Assembly (NCBI GenBank): GCA_937996755.1
Contig: CALKUS010000278.1
Span: forward strand, 1-6,297
DNA: 6,297 bases
Direction of reading: 5' to 3'
From: an uncultured Pseudomonadota bacterium
GTDB taxonomy: Bacteria; Pseudomonadota; Gammaproteobacteria; Xanthomonadales; Ahniellaceae
The translations under genes and the position numbers were made by a program. The notes under the pieces are model-generated. The model saw only the letters and a program-made list of their open reading frames with translations. It was not told where the DNA came from and did not search any database. Below, one piece after another: positions 5,368 to 6,297 of the stretch. Position 1 is the stretch's first letter. Each line of letters starts with the position of its first letter.

Positions 5368-5392
5368 CGTGGGAGCGACACCAGTCGCGATC
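5368..5392 (+). repeat. REP element with variant stem (GCGAC/GTCGC)
   Basis: The conserved gtgggagcg edge is followed by stem GCGAC (5375-5379), loop acca and GTCGC (5384-5388), then GATC. Stem bases differ from the 3253 copy but pairing is kept. It lies upstream of the TPR gene. Confidence 0.75.
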
Positions 5393-5419
5393 TTTCCAAC
5401 CCCGAAGGCTCGCGCCCGT

Positions 5420-5446
5420 TGTGGGAGCGCCCTTCAGGGCGCGATC
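5420..5446 (+). repeat. REP element with variant stem (GCGCCC/GGGCGC)
   Basis: Conserved edges TGTGGGA and CGATC enclose a 6-bp perfect stem, GCGCCC (5427-5432), loop ttca, GGGCGC (5437-5442). It lies in the 222-nt spacer between the toxin gene end and the TPR gene start, in the same orientation as the copy 52 nt upstream. Nothing else is evident in that spacer. Confidence 0.78.
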
Positions 5447-5515
5447 GCAGGCTCCGCTGACCAGTCACGGTCGGCGTGGAATGGCATTGTCATCGCGGGT
5501 CAGGTCGATTGCACA

Positions 5516-5812
5516 TCACGGCCGCGCGTAGCCTCCCTCACGCTGTGCGCGAATCGCCAGCACCAACGCCGTGTCGATCACCAGCAAGTAGCGATAAAGC
5601 GCCACGTAACCACGCGCGTCACGCCCGATCAGCAACTCGCGCCGGTCGTCGCCGGCGGGTCGGCCGATCAGCGGATTGTCTGCCAGCACGTCGAGCGCGG
5701 CCATGATCTGCTGCGCGCGCGCTTCGGCATCCGCGGCCTCATGCTGCCGCAGGTGCTCGATGATCCGGTCCAGGTCGTCGAACACCGCAGGCACCAACCG
5801 CACCTGCGCCAC
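5516..5812 (-). CDS. parE: ParE/RelE-family toxin
   Basis: This 98-residue protein is of typical ParE length. Residues 4-45 have the two N-terminal helices of the family (LVPAVFDDLDRIIEHLRQHEA, then AEARAQQIMAALDVLADNP). LIGRPAG, RRELLIGRDARGYVALYRYL (58-76) and LVLAIRAQREGGY (83-95) supply the beta-sheet core with the conserved P-x2-GR, R-x-L, YV-x-YR and C-terminal QRE-GY. Where many relatives have HQRE this one has AQRE. Known ParE toxins inhibit DNA gyrase, while RelE relatives cleave mRNA; the target here cannot be told from sequence. The GTG start lies 1 nt after the antitoxin TGA, so translation is probably coupled. The symbol reflects the family only. The gene appears intact. Confidence 0.9.
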   Translation of the reverse strand: MAQVRLVPAVFDDLDRIIEHLRQHEAADAEARAQQIMAALDVLADNPLIGRPAGDDRRELLIGRDARGYVALYRYLLVIDTALVLAIRAQREGGYARP

Positions 5813-5813
5813 T

Positions 5814-6098
5814 TCAGCGCGCCTGCTTCCTGGCCGCCGGCCGCTTCACGCGCTTGCCCGCAAGGCGTTGCTTCAGCCAGGTGCGCGCGTCGTCCCACGG
5901 AATGCTCTCGCCCGTCTCGAGGAATTGCGCGTAGCGCTGGTCGGCGAGCGAATGGAATTCGGCGCGCTTTTCGGCGAGCTCGGCCTTCTCGGCGATCGCT
6001 TCCAGGATGAAGTTGTGCGACGTAGTGCCTGCCGCCGCCGCTGCCTTGGCGATGCGGGCCTTGAGCGCGTCCGTCAGGCGGATGGTTGTCGTGCTCAT
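5814..6098 (-). CDS. Ribbon-helix-helix (CopG/ParD-like) antitoxin
   Basis: The 94-residue protein runs from ATG 6098. An in-frame GTG at 6137 would add 13 residues that do not fit the family and would lie over the promoter palindromes, so it is rejected. Residues 2-45 form a ribbon-helix-helix DNA-binding domain: strand TTTIRLTD, helix ALKARIAKAAAAAG, turn TTSHN, helix FILEAIAEKAELAE. Residues 47-80 (FHSLADQRYAQFLETGESIPWDDARTWLKQRLAG) are the typical toxin-wrapping tail. It ends in a very basic stretch (GKRVKRPAARKQAR). It lies directly upstream of the ParE toxin, the classical order, and should neutralise the toxin and repress the shared promoter. The ribosome site is weak (ggtag). Confidence 0.88.
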   Translation of the reverse strand: MSTTTIRLTDALKARIAKAAAAAGTTSHNFILEAIAEKAELAEKRAEFHSLADQRYAQFLETGESIPWDDARTWLKQRLAGKRVKRPAARKQAR

Positions 6099-6127
6099 GT
6101 GCGGACTACCGGTCGAGGATTCGAGGC

Positions 6128-6157
6128 AATGTAGCACACGTGTGATACAGCATGCTG
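6128..6157 (-). promoter_or_regulatory. Antitoxin-toxin promoter with two palindromic operators
   Basis: On the minus strand TGC-TACATT (6136-6128) forms an extended -10 box about 30 nt before the antitoxin ATG. Two perfect 10-bp palindromes, CACACGTGTG (6135-6144) and CAGCATGCTG (6148-6157), are centred 13 bp apart and cover the region just upstream of the -10. That is where a ribbon-helix-helix antitoxin dimer would bind to autoregulate. Confidence 0.55.
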
Positions 6158-6195
6158 CACGCCTGCCACGACCCCGCGCGCCGCGGCAAAGGCAT

Positions 6196-6297
6196 TCAGG
6201 ACTCCATCACACCGACCCATGCCTCGCCGCGCGACTGCCATCCACTTGCAGCGATCACGCGCCGCGCACCGACTTCTTCGAAATTCTTGCCGCAGGT
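6196..6297 (-). CDS. C-terminal fragment of an unidentified protein
   Basis: A minus-strand frame enters from the right edge and ends at TGA (6198-6196), giving 33 codons. The tail includes TCGKNFEEVGARRVIAASGW and ends RGEAWVGVMES. Its mixed amino-acid composition and ordered ending look like real protein rather than shadow sequence. I do not recognise the family. It lies 97 nt upstream of the antitoxin start on the same strand, and the promoter palindromes occupy that gap, so the toxin-antitoxin pair is probably transcribed separately. Confidence 0.6.
   Translation of the reverse strand, partial: TCGKNFEEVGARRVIAASGWQSRGEAWVGVMES

Noticed and set aside
3494..6010. 838-codon plus-strand open frame
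   Set aside because: It is antisense to the TPR gene and the toxin-antitoxin pair, extremely Arg/Ala/His-rich, and runs through REP elements. This is the typical shadow of high-GC3 genes on the other strand.
6099..6137. GTG start giving the antitoxin 13 extra residues
   Set aside because: The extension has no family support and overlaps the promoter elements; the ribbon-helix-helix domain starts right after ATG 6098.

Overview
The window is GC-rich bacterial DNA with strongly GC-biased third codon positions. Repeated hairpin elements of the form GTGGGAGCG-hairpin-CGCGATC lie between genes. I know elements of this kind from REP-type repeats in high-GC Gammaproteobacteria, and this variant suggests Xanthomonadales (a Lysobacter-like genome). 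That placement is an inference from repeat style and base composition; no marker gene is present.

Layout. (1) Bases 2-97 hold the last 31 codons of a plus-strand gene, followed by an 11-bp hairpin. (2) Bases 282-1325 hold a two-gene plus-strand cassette. A winged-helix DNA-binding protein lies 3 nt upstream of a DUF6036-type nucleotidyltransferase-like protein, behind an AT-rich promoter with two direct repeats one helical turn apart. This has the architecture of a toxin-antitoxin or defence cassette and is the best candidate for something undescribed. (3) Bases 1530-2045 encode a secreted periplasmic protein with a probable DcrB/PsbP-like fold. It converges on (4) a minus-strand operon at 2993-2052, made of a 63-residue two-helix membrane protein followed by a VIT1/CCC1-family metal transporter. 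(5) Bases 3005-3380 contain no convincing gene. They hold a cluster of alternately oriented REP elements, including a 52-bp duplication and a long inverted repeat. (6) An 80-codon plus-strand ORF of unknown function (3381-3623) converges on a minus-strand 553-residue membrane protein (5293-3632) with a TolB/FlgO-like domain and TPR repeats. (7) Two further REP elements (5368-5446) separate it from a complete minus-strand ribbon-helix-helix/ParE toxin-antitoxin pair (6098-5516). The promoter of that pair carries two perfect 10-bp palindromes. (8) The last 102 bases are the 3' end of another minus-strand gene.

The genes do not form one pathway. The window is a mosaic of envelope and metal-handling genes, separated by REP-rich spacers, with two toxin-antitoxin-like cassettes. 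The VIT operon is the clearest co-functional unit besides the two cassettes. Several adjacent convergent genes end within 6-8 nt of each other with no recognisable U-tract terminator.
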